Below are positions 1-4,935 of a stretch of 5,731 nucleotides of DNA, in pieces. Source of the DNA: Novosphingobium sp. UBA6722 (GTDB taxonomy: Bacteria; Pseudomonadota; Alphaproteobacteria; Sphingomonadales; Sphingomonadaceae); the NCBI GenBank assembly GCA_002454125.1, contig DKII01000158.1:11197-16927 (forward strand), read 5' to 3'. Below the pieces are notes generated by a model. That model was not told where the DNA came from. It was given only the letters and a program-made list of their open reading frames with translations, and made no database searches. The number at the start of each line of letters is the position of its first letter. Within the stretch, counting starts at the first letter, position 1. The translations under genes and the position numbers were made by a program.

Positions 1-1476
1 CAGGTCGGCGATCCCTTCACCGAAAAGCTGCTGATCGAGGCCTGCCTCGAACTGATGGCGACCGACGCAATCGTCGCGATCCAGGATATGGGCGCGGCGG
101 GCCTGACCTCGAGCTCGGTCGAAATGGCGACCAACGGCAAGGCCGGCATCATCCTCGATATGGACAAGGTGCCGTGCCGGGAAGAGGGCATGACGCCCTA
201 CGAAATGATGCTGAGCGAAAGCCAGGAGCGGATGCTCATGGTGCTCAAGCCCGGCAAGGAAGCCATGGCCGAGGCGATCTTCCGCAAGTGGGAGCTGGAC
301 TTTGCCGTGATCGGCGAAGTGACCGACACCGGCCACATGGTACTGACCTGGCAAGGCGAGACCGTCTGCGACATTCCGCTCGGGCCCCTGGCCGAGGACG
401 CCCCGCTGTATAACCGCCCGGCGCTGAGCCTGGCGGAGTACAAGGCCTGGGCCAAGGTCAAGCCGCTGGGCGAGATCCCGCAGAGCGCAGACCTGGGCGC
501 GGACCTGCTCAAGCTGATGGCCTGCCCCGATCTCGCCAGCCGGCGCTGGATCTGGGAGCAGTATGACAGCCAGGTTGGCGCCGACACCCTTCAGAAGAGC
601 GGCGGTGACGCGGCGGTGGTGCGCATTCACGGGACGAAGAAGGCGCTGGCGATCAGCACCGATTGCACCCCGCGCTATTGCTATGCCGATCCCTATGAAG
701 GCGGCAAGCAGGCCGTCGCCGAAACTTACCGCAATATCTCAGCAGTTGGGGCCAAGCCCCTGGCGATTACCAATTGCCTGAACTTCGCCAACCCGCAGCG
801 GCCCGAAATCATGGCGCAGATCGTCGAAGCCTTGCGCGGCATGGGCGATGCCTGCCGCGCGCTCGACTATCCGATCGTTTCGGGCAACGTCAGCCTCTAT
901 AACGAGAGCAAGGCGACCGGCGGCGGCTCGGCGATCCTCCCCACGCCCGCGATTGGCGGTGTCGGGCTGATGGCCGATCACCAAATCATGGCAACCATCG
1001 CCTTCAAGGCCGAGGGTGAATGCCTGGCGATCATTGGCCCAAGCTATCCGGAACTCGGCCAGTCGCTGTGGCTGCGCGAGATCCATGGCCGTGAGGACGG
1101 CGATCCGCCCAAGGTTGACCTGGGTGATGAGCGCTTCCACGCCGAAGTGATCCGCCAGCTGATCGCCGATGGCGCGGTGACCGCGGTCCACGACATCAGC
1201 GACGGCGGTCTGCTGGTCGCGGTCGCGGAAATGGCGCTGGCCGGCAACCTGGGTGCGGCGATCGATCCGATGGATACGGCCTTCGCCTTCAACGAGACCC
1301 AGTCGCGCTACCTGGTGACGTATCCGGCCGACAAGCCGCTCGACCGTAGCAAGGTACCGTTCGAAAAGATCGGTACAGTTGGCGGCGATGCACTGGTGAT
1401 CAATGGCCAGCCGGTCAAGCTGAGCGCCCTGCGTGAGGCGAACGAGCGCTTCTTCCGCGACTGGATGGAAGGCTAG
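1..1476 (+). CDS. purL: Phosphoribosylformylglycinamidine synthase subunit PurL, 5'-truncated by window edge
   Basis: PurL is the ATP-dependent synthetase subunit that converts FGAR to FGAM in cytosolic de novo purine synthesis. The reading frame is open from base 1, giving 491 visible residues. Small-type PurL is usually about 720-740 aa, so roughly 240 N-terminal residues lie outside the window. Family signatures appear in the expected order: VGDPFTEK (residues 2-9), QDMGAAGLTSSS (28-39), MTPYEMMLSESQERM (64-78), GGDAAVVRI (201-209), YCYADPYEGGKQAVAE (226-241), AITNCLNFANPQRPE (255-269), SGNVSLYNE (294-302) and HDISDGGL (397-404). The length fits the small PurL that works with separate PurS and PurQ subunits, not the ~1300-aa fused enzyme; those partners are not in view. 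The ORF is intact to a TAG stop. No U-tract terminator follows directly; a palindromic repeat starts 20 bp downstream. Confidence 0.97.
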   Translation, partial: QVGDPFTEKLLIEACLELMATDAIVAIQDMGAAGLTSSSVEMATNGKAGIILDMDKVPCREEGMTPYEMMLSESQERMLMVLKPGKEAMAEAIFRKWELDFAVIGEVTDTGHMVLTWQGETVCDIPLGPLAEDAPLYNRPALSLAEYKAWAKVKPLGEIPQSADLGADLLKLMACPDLASRRWIWEQYDSQVGADTLQKSGGDAAVVRIHGTKKALAISTDCTPRYCYADPYEGGKQAVAETYRNISAVGAKPLAITNCLNFANPQRPEIMAQIVEALRGMGDACRALDYPIVSGNVSLYNESKATGGGSAILPTPAIGGVGLMADHQIMATIAFKAEGECLAIIGPSYPELGQSLWLREIHGREDGDPPKVDLGDERFHAEVIRQLIADGAVTAVHDISDGGLLVAVAEMALAGNLGAAIDPMDTAFAFNETQSRYLVTYPADKPLDRSKVPFEKIGTVGGDALVINGQPVKLSALREANERFFRDWMEG

Positions 1477-1495
1477 GCACCGACCACTCATTTTT

Positions 1496-1600
1496 CGTCA
1501 CCCCGGGCTTGACCCGGGGCTTGGCTGCCTTTTCAGCGCTTGCGTTCGGCGATTGGCTCGCCGAAGAAAAGCCCAGCCCCGGATCAAGTCCGGGGTGACG
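1496..1600. repeat. ~105-bp palindromic intergenic repeat (REP/MITE-like, 'HPGLDPG' type)
   Basis: Two 30-bp arms (1496-1525 and 1571-1600) are inverted repeats with 27 of 30 positions matching. Each arm is itself a hairpin. The left arm has CCCCGGG (1501-1507), loop CTTGA, then CCCGGGG (1513-1519). The right arm has CCCCGGA (1577-1583), loop TCAAG, then TCCGGGG (1589-1595). Between them is a third hairpin, TTCGGCGA (1545-1552), loop TTGGC, then TCGCCGAA (1558-1565). It is flanked by CTTTTC (1529-1534) and its complement GAAAAG (1566-1571). Translated on either strand, the arms give HPGLDPGLG, a peptide I recall as common in small spurious ORFs of alphaproteobacterial genomes. There is no transposase gene and no clear target-site duplication. 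It could be a non-autonomous transposon relic or a REP-like element. It may affect the 3' end of purL mRNA, but no U-tract marks it as a standard terminator. Confidence 0.85.
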
Positions 1601-1603
1601 ATC

Positions 1604-1610
1604 AAAGGGG
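1604..1610 (+). promoter_or_regulatory. Shine-Dalgarno site that fixes the DUF3052 start
   Basis: AAAGGGG lies 5 nt before the GTG at 1616 and only 3 bp beyond the right end of the palindromic repeat. Together with the family's usual short N-terminus, it supports GTG 1616 over in-frame starts further upstream, which would read through the repeat and into the end of purL. Confidence 0.7.
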
Positions 1611-1615
1611 CGATT

Positions 1616-2023
1616 GTGACCACAGGCTATTCCGGCACGCCGCTGGCCAGGAAGCTGAACCTGCGTGACGGGATGCGGGTGTGGTTCGATGCCATGCCCG
1701 AAACCGTTGCCGATGAAATCGACGAATATGCGCTGGAGTTGTACTTCATCGCCGACCCGGCCGAAGGGATCGACGCCGCACATATTTTCGTAACGGAGCG
1801 CGCAGTACTGGAAGCGCGGCTGGGCGCGCTGCGCCACCAGATCGCACCCGATGGTCAGATCTGGGTGAGCTGGCCGAAAAAGGCCGCAAAGGTCCCGACC
1901 GACATCACCGAGGACACGATCCGCGAAGTCTGCCTGCCGCTCGGCCTGGTCGATACCAAGGTCTGCGCGGTGGACGAAGTCTGGTCCGGCCTTAAGCTGG
2001 TGATCCGCAAGGACCTGCGTTAG
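1616..2023 (+). CDS. DUF3052 domain-containing protein (function unknown)
   Basis: This is a 135-aa protein that I recognise as the DUF3052 family, for which I know no established function. The N-terminal TTGYSGTPLARKL (residues 2-14) and GMRVWFDAMPE (19-29), the central DAAHIFVTERAVLE (53-66), and the late IWVSWPKKAAKV (82-93), TDITEDTIRE (95-104) and AVDEVWSGLKLVIRK (118-132) all look like family-conserved segments. I see no signal peptide and no membrane segment, so it is probably cytosolic. The frame stays open upstream to 1433, but that extension is repeat-derived and overlaps purL. GTG 1616, with AAAGGGG 5 nt before it, is the better start. It follows purL on the same strand after 139 bp, so co-transcription is possible, though the repeat lies between. 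It converges with coq4 across 9 bp. Confidence 0.88.
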   Translation: MTTGYSGTPLARKLNLRDGMRVWFDAMPETVADEIDEYALELYFIADPAEGIDAAHIFVTERAVLEARLGALRHQIAPDGQIWVSWPKKAAKVPTDITEDTIREVCLPLGLVDTKVCAVDEVWSGLKLVIRKDLR

Positions 2024-2032
2024 GCTGACTGA

Positions 2033-2884
2033 TCAGGCGGCCTGCTGGGCCGGCGCCATCAGATCATAGGGATCGATCCCCGCCGCCCGCCACATCGCGT
2101 GCGCCTGCTGGTAGTAGCTCGGCGGCTTGATGTTGAGTTTCGCGCGGACTTCCTCGATCGGCAGCGGCAGCAGATCCGTAATGCACATTTCGACCAGGCG
2201 CGGGCAAGCCTTGCCCATCTTCTGCGCTTCGCGAACCGCGCGGAACACCGGGACCTTCACGGTCTTGCGCTTGGCAATCTCAACCGCCCCGGCATAACCC
2301 AGGAACAGGTGGGCCGGGCTCGGCTGCTGGCTGTAGGTGAAGGCCAGCACGCATTGCTCACCCAATGCATCGCGGCCGAAACCGGACAGGATGTGCATCA
2401 GGTCATGCGTGTCACGCATCCGGTTGAAGTACCAGGTAACCTGGTCTTCCCAGTAGAAGTCGAGCGGACGATTTGCGTCGAGTTCATCGACCAGCCCGTG
2501 GGCCGAAAGGCCTTCACGCTCCATGAAGTCACAATAGACATGGGCCAGACTGCCCTCGGGCATCTTGCGCAGCGTTTCGTGATCGTCGAGGAGCTTCATC
2601 AGCGAAGGCTCCTTGCGGCGGATTTCCTGCGCACGCTCGGTCTTCAGGAAGCTGATTGCCGCATCGTAAACCCCGCGCCAGGGGAGCGCTTCGAAAATCG
2701 GGGTGACCTTGGAAGTGTCTTCCTTGTCCTTCACCAGCTCGCGGAAATTGCGCCAGGCTTTGGGCAGGTCATAGCGCATCTCGGGCCGGCCCGGCAGCAT
2801 CAGCGGCAGATCCGGATCGGCGAAATTGACGTGAGCCTGGCGCAGCGAGGGCCGGACTTCGAGCGGTGCGGTCATCATGTTCAT
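2033..2884 (-). CDS. coq4: Coq4 family protein (ubiquinone biosynthesis)
   Basis: This is a 283-aa Coq4-family protein. Eukaryotic Coq4 is needed for coenzyme Q synthesis. It is a structural part of the CoQ synthome, and recent work assigns it the oxidative decarboxylation at ring carbon C1. The role of bacterial members is less settled. The family's metal-site signature HDxxHx(11)E is complete: H160, D161, H164 and E176, within RDTHDLMHILSGFGRDALGE. A YWEDQVTWYFNRMRD segment (144-158) leads into it. The C-terminal part carries AWRNF-like helical features and DLLPLPIEEVRAKL (237-250). There is no signal peptide or obvious membrane span, so membrane association would be peripheral. The first ATG is chosen; two more (codons 3 and 4) follow at once. 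None has a Shine-Dalgarno sequence, which fits the close promoter. The gene lies 64 bp downstream of serB on the same strand and could also receive read-through. Confidence 0.9.
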   Translation of the reverse strand: MNMMTAPLEVRPSLRQAHVNFADPDLPLMLPGRPEMRYDLPKAWRNFRELVKDKEDTSKVTPIFEALPWRGVYDAAISFLKTERAQEIRRKEPSLMKLLDDHETLRKMPEGSLAHVYCDFMEREGLSAHGLVDELDANRPLDFYWEDQVTWYFNRMRDTHDLMHILSGFGRDALGEQCVLAFTYSQQPSPAHLFLGYAGAVEIAKRKTVKVPVFRAVREAQKMGKACPRLVEMCITDLLPLPIEEVRAKLNIKPPSYYQQAHAMWRAAGIDPYDLMAPAQQAA

Positions 2885-2894
2885 GGCACGGTCG

Positions 2895-2923
2895 ATAATG
2901 CGAACTACTTACAGAAATGTCAA
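2895..2923 (-). promoter_or_regulatory. Sigma-70-type promoter of coq4, near-leaderless
   Basis: Reading the minus strand, a perfect TTGACA -35 box (2923-2918) is followed by a 17-bp spacer and the -10 box CATTAT (2900-2895), which matches TATAAT at 4 of 6 positions. The sequence GCATTATC also fits the alphaproteobacterial (Caulobacter) -10 form GCTANAWC at 6 of 8 positions. A start site 6-8 bp past the -10 would fall at about 2889-2887, only 3-5 nt before the coq4 ATG at 2884. Confidence 0.65.
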
Positions 2924-2924
2924 T
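2907..2924. promoter_or_regulatory. Imperfect inverted repeat over the coq4 -35 box, possible operator
   Basis: On the + strand, ACTTACA (2907-2913) and TGTCAAT (2918-2924) form an inverted repeat around a GAAA centre, with 5 of 7 positions complementary. It covers the -35 box and part of the spacer, where a repressor such as a TetR-type protein could act. The match is imperfect and short, and no regulator gene is in view, so the call is tentative. Confidence 0.25.
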
Positions 2925-2948
2925 AGGGTGCAATCATCAGCTAAAGCC

Positions 2949-3824
2949 CTAATTCCATTCGCTTTCTGGAATTCCAAGCAGCCGCAGCACGTCGGTCAGA
3001 TCACCGCGGTCGATCGCACCGTTGGCGGCGGCGCGGGCCTTGGGCTTGGCGTGATAGGCCACGCCATAGCTCGCGGCGACTAGCATCGGGATATCGTTGG
3101 CGCCATCGCCGGTGGCCAGGCTGGCCTCCCCGCCCCGCGCTTCGACCTCGCCGCGCAAAACCGCTTCCTTGACCGCGCTGTCGACGATGTCACCGACCAG
3201 CCCGCCGGTCAGCTTGCCGTGGCTCACCGCGAGGCGGTTGCCGACCACCCGCTCAAACCCCAGCCGCTCGGCTACCGGATCGGCAAATTGGTGGAAGCCG
3301 CCCGTGACCAGCACGGTGCTGCAGCCATTGGCCTTAAGCGTGGCCACAAGCGTGCGCGCGCCCGGCATGTCGCGAATCCGCTCATCCAGGCATTGCTGGA
3401 TTGCGTCCTCACCCAGCCCGCCCAGCAGCCGCACGCGTTCGGTCAGGGCTTCGGCGAAATCGAGTTCGCCCTGCATGGCGCGCTCGGTAATCGCGGCGAT
3501 CTGGTCCTTGAGTCCGGCGAAATCGGCCAGCTCATCGATGCATTCCTGCCCGATCATGGTCGAATCCATGTCCGAGACGAAGACTTTCGGCACCTGCGGC
3601 AAGTGATCGGCAATCAGCAGGTCAGACGGCTGGAAGTGCCGATCGAGCACGCCCCGGATGGCCGCCGGATCGCCGTCCTGGGTCATGACCTGCAGCACCT
3701 GATCGATCTCCGGCAGCGGATCGGCGCCGATCACCCGGGCGCCCTGCGCCTCGATCGCATGGACCGCGGCATCGAGATGGGCGGACAAGATCGCCGGTTC
3801 TGCTATCACGCGGGCAATGAGCAC
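2949..3824 (-). CDS. serB: Phosphoserine phosphatase SerB
   Basis: SerB hydrolyses O-phospho-L-serine to serine, the last step of the phosphorylated serine pathway, in the cytosol. From GTG 3824 it is 291 aa. Residues ~1-80 look like the ACT-like N-terminal domain of SerB. The HAD phosphatase core follows: motif I SDMDST with nucleophile D85 and acid/base D87, motif II VTGGF with T174 (Thr where many SerB have Ser), motif III K219 in VKEAVL, and motif IV GDGANDIPML with D240 and D244. The frame is open upstream to an ATG at 3965. That extension would add 47 low-similarity residues read antisense to miaA's P-loop region. GTG 3824 has AAGGGG 8 nt upstream and gives the usual LIARVIAEP opening. 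No clear promoter was found; it must lie inside the 5' end of miaA. coq4 follows after 64 bp. Confidence 0.95.
   Translation of the reverse strand: MLIARVIAEPAILSAHLDAAVHAIEAQGARVIGADPLPEIDQVLQVMTQDGDPAAIRGVLDRHFQPSDLLIADHLPQVPKVFVSDMDSTMIGQECIDELADFAGLKDQIAAITERAMQGELDFAEALTERVRLLGGLGEDAIQQCLDERIRDMPGARTLVATLKANGCSTVLVTGGFHQFADPVAERLGFERVVGNRLAVSHGKLTGGLVGDIVDSAVKEAVLRGEVEARGGEASLATGDGANDIPMLVAASYGVAYHAKPKARAAANGAIDRGDLTDVLRLLGIPESEWN
3782..3809 (+). promoter_or_regulatory. Candidate extended -10 promoter for miaA, inside serB
   Basis: CGGACA (3782-3787, 4 of 6 to TTGACA) is followed after 16 bp by TATCAC (3804-3809, 4 of 6 to TATAAT). The -10 is preceded by TGC, giving an extended -10 form. 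A start about 7 bp downstream would fall at the miaA ATG (3817), which has no Shine-Dalgarno sequence. Matches this weak occur by chance in GC-rich DNA, so this is only a candidate. Confidence 0.25.
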
Positions 3825-4779
3825 GCAGGATTCCCCTTCAGATTCGGGCAGCGAGCGGCCGCCGCTGGCGCTCATCGCAGGGCCGACCGCGAGCGGCAAG
3901 AGCGATCTGGCGGTCCGACTTGCGCTCACCCTTCTGGCAAAGGGGCGCAAGGCGGTGGTGATCAACGCTGACAGCGCGCAGGTCTATGCCGATCTTGCCG
4001 TGCTGAGTGCGCGCCCCTCCCCGGCGGAAATGCAGGGCGTACCACACCGCTTGTTCGGCAGCTGGGATGGCGCCAGCGCCTGCTCGGCCGCCGACTGGGC
4101 CCAGGCCGCCCGCACCGAGATTGCCCAGGCCCATGCTGATGGTGCCGTGCCGATCCTGGTCGGCGGGACCGGGCTTTACTTGCGCACCCTGCTTGACGGG
4201 ATTGCGCCGGTACCGCCGATTGACCCCGGTGTGCGGCTTTACGCCCGGCAGCTATCGCTAGAGGAAGCCCGGGCCGCCTTGTTGCGCGAGGATCCCGCAG
4301 CGGCGGCCCGGCTGAACCCCAATGACACGACGCGGATTGTCCGCGCGCTTGAAGTGGCCTGCTCCACCGGTCGGCCGTTGGCGGAATGGCAGGCCGCCAA
4401 GGTTGGTGGGATCGGCGCGTCCGTTACGCTCCACGCTGCCGTGCTGCTGCCTGACCGCGCCTGGCTTTATGAGCGATGCGACCGGCGGTTTGGGTTGATG
4501 CTGGAACAGGGGGCGATTGCCGAAGTCGAGGCTTTGCTTGCGCGAGGGCTAGACCCTGCCCTGCCCGTGATGCGCGCGATCGGCGTCCCGGAAATCAGTG
4601 CTTTCCTGCGCGGCGAGATCACCCAGACGGCTCTGCTGGAACGCGGGGCGCAGGCAACCCGCAACTATGCAAAGCGCCAATATACCTGGTTCCGCAACCA
4701 GCCGCCCGACGATTGGGTGCGGATCGAGTCTAAAAATGTCGATCCTACGATCCAATTCGCATCATTATTACAACATTAG
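3817..4779 (+). CDS. miaA: tRNA dimethylallyltransferase MiaA
   Basis: MiaA transfers the dimethylallyl group of DMAPP to N6 of A37 in tRNAs that read codons starting with U, forming i6A in the cytosol. The product is 320 aa, a normal bacterial length. Family motifs are complete and in order: P-loop GPTASGKS (22-29), NADSAQVYADL (50-60) with the conserved D52, VPHRLFGSW (76-84), PILVGGTGLYLR (112-123), NPNDTTRIVRALEV (167-180), RAIGVPEI (253-260) and ATRNYAKRQYTWFR (280-293), the last typical of the tRNA-binding C-terminal part. ATG 3817 places the P-loop about 20 residues in, as expected. There is no recognisable Shine-Dalgarno sequence before it. It is divergent from serB with an 8-bp overlap of the start regions. 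ilvB follows 148 bp downstream. The last ~50 bp are noticeably more AT-rich than the rest of the gene. Confidence 0.97.
   Translation: MSTQDSPSDSGSERPPLALIAGPTASGKSDLAVRLALTLLAKGRKAVVINADSAQVYADLAVLSARPSPAEMQGVPHRLFGSWDGASACSAADWAQAARTEIAQAHADGAVPILVGGTGLYLRTLLDGIAPVPPIDPGVRLYARQLSLEEARAALLREDPAAAARLNPNDTTRIVRALEVACSTGRPLAEWQAAKVGGIGASVTLHAAVLLPDRAWLYERCDRRFGLMLEQGAIAEVEALLARGLDPALPVMRAIGVPEISAFLRGEITQTALLERGAQATRNYAKRQYTWFRNQPPDDWVRIESKNVDPTIQFASLLQH
3833..3838 (-). promoter_or_regulatory. Shine-Dalgarno site that fixes the serB start
   Basis: On the minus strand, AAGGGG sits 8 nt before the GTG at 3824. It is the main reason for choosing this start over the in-frame ATG at 3965. The site lies inside the miaA coding sequence on the other strand. 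Confidence 0.65.
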
Positions 4780-4782
4780 CGC

Positions 4783-4811
4783 TTGACACGTTATTTACTG
4801 TCGCTTAGGGC
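4783..4811 (+). promoter_or_regulatory. Probable ilvB promoter
   Basis: A perfect TTGACA (4783-4788) begins 3 bp after the miaA stop. At a 17-bp spacing the -10 position is TAGGGC (4806-4811), a poor match to TATAAT, so the promoter may be weak or activator-dependent. A start at about 4817-4819 would produce a ~110-nt leader before ilvB that contains the hairpins described below. Confidence 0.45.
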
Positions 4812-4821
4812 CGGATCACTT

Positions 4822-4893
4822 CCTGCCCATGGCAGGCCCGCACGAGTTGGAGAGGGCGACCCGGCACAGGCAACTGTGCCGGGTCGGTTCTTT
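4822..4893 (+). promoter_or_regulatory. Candidate ilvB leader attenuator with competing RNA folds
   Basis: Three pairings can be drawn. Hairpin 1 is CCTGCC (4822-4827) with GGCAGG (4831-4836) around a 3-nt loop. The terminator-like hairpin is 4857-4869 with 4874-4886. An alternative helix pairs GGCCCGCAC (4835-4843) with GTG (4876-4878) and CGGGTC (4880-4885), leaving a one-base bulge at 4879 and one G-U pair. The alternative helix uses two bases of hairpin 1 and most of the 3' side of the terminator stem, so it would act as an antiterminator. Attenuation is a known mode of control for branched-chain amino acid operons. However, I find no leader peptide rich in Leu, Ile or Val codons, so the sensing mechanism, if there is one, is unclear. 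Confidence 0.4.
4857..4893 (+). terminator. Rho-independent terminator-like hairpin upstream of ilvB
   Basis: CGACCCGGCACAG (4857-4869) pairs perfectly with CTGTGCCGGGTCG (4874-4886), a 13-bp GC-rich stem. It is closed by GCAA, a GNRA tetraloop, and followed by GTTCTTT (4887-4893) as an interrupted U-rich tract. It lies 77 bp past the miaA stop and 34 bp before the ilvB start. It may end miaA transcripts, attenuate ilvB transcripts, or do both. Confidence 0.7.
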
Positions 4894-4908
4894 AGGAGGG
4901 CGGTGAGA

Positions 4909-4935
4909 ATGATGAAGGACTGTTACGGTGAGTGA
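4909..4935 (+). CDS. Possible 8-codon upstream ORF overlapping the ilvB start
   Basis: ATGATG at 4909 opens a frame encoding MMKDCYGE and ending at TGA 4933-4935. It overlaps the first bases of ilvB (GTG 4928) in a different frame. A strong AGGAGG (4894-4899) lies 9 nt before the first ATG, better than the AAGGA (4915-4919) that serves ilvB's GTG at 8-nt spacing. This arrangement could couple ilvB translation to that of the mini-ORF. The peptide resembles nothing I know and is too short for codon-bias evidence. The AGGAGG may simply help load ribosomes for ilvB. Confidence 0.3.
   Translation: MMKDCYGE

Noticed and set aside
739..1491. 250-aa open frame on the minus strand
   Set aside because: It lies wholly antisense to the well-supported purL coding sequence. 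Its composition is rich in H, R, D and A, with no recognisable motif, as expected for a shadow of GC-biased codons.
1496..1600. CRISPR array or transposon with its own transposase
   Set aside because: There are only two arms, in inverted orientation, with no regular spacers and no transposase ORF. It fits a REP/MITE-like repeat.
2029..2036. CTGATCAG palindrome between the DUF3052 and coq4 stops as a bidirectional terminator
   Set aside because: An 8-bp palindrome with no loop and no U-tract is too weak to act as an intrinsic terminator and is expected by chance.
2099..2926. 275-aa open frame on the + strand
   Set aside because: Antisense to coq4, which has the complete HDxxHx(11)E motif. 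The antisense product resembles nothing and would run through the coq4 promoter.
3825..3965. 47-residue N-terminal extension of serB from ATG 3965
   Set aside because: It would read antisense through miaA's P-loop and has no SerB-like content. GTG 3824 has a good Shine-Dalgarno sequence and gives the usual family N-terminus.
3219..3971. 250-aa open frame on the + strand
   Set aside because: Antisense to serB and overlapping miaA in another frame. Both of those genes have full family motifs and this frame has none.
4813..4824. Fragment of a 16S rRNA 3' end
   Set aside because: Only 12 bases resemble the 16S tail, and the bases upstream (TCGCTTAGGGCC) do not continue the rRNA sequence. It is not an rRNA gene remnant.
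4829..4906. 25-codon ORF in the ilvB leader as an attenuation leader peptide
   Set aside because: It has no Shine-Dalgarno sequence before the ATG and no run of Leu, Ile or Val codons (only three scattered Leu and one Val). Its ATG also sits in the loop and stem of hairpin 1.
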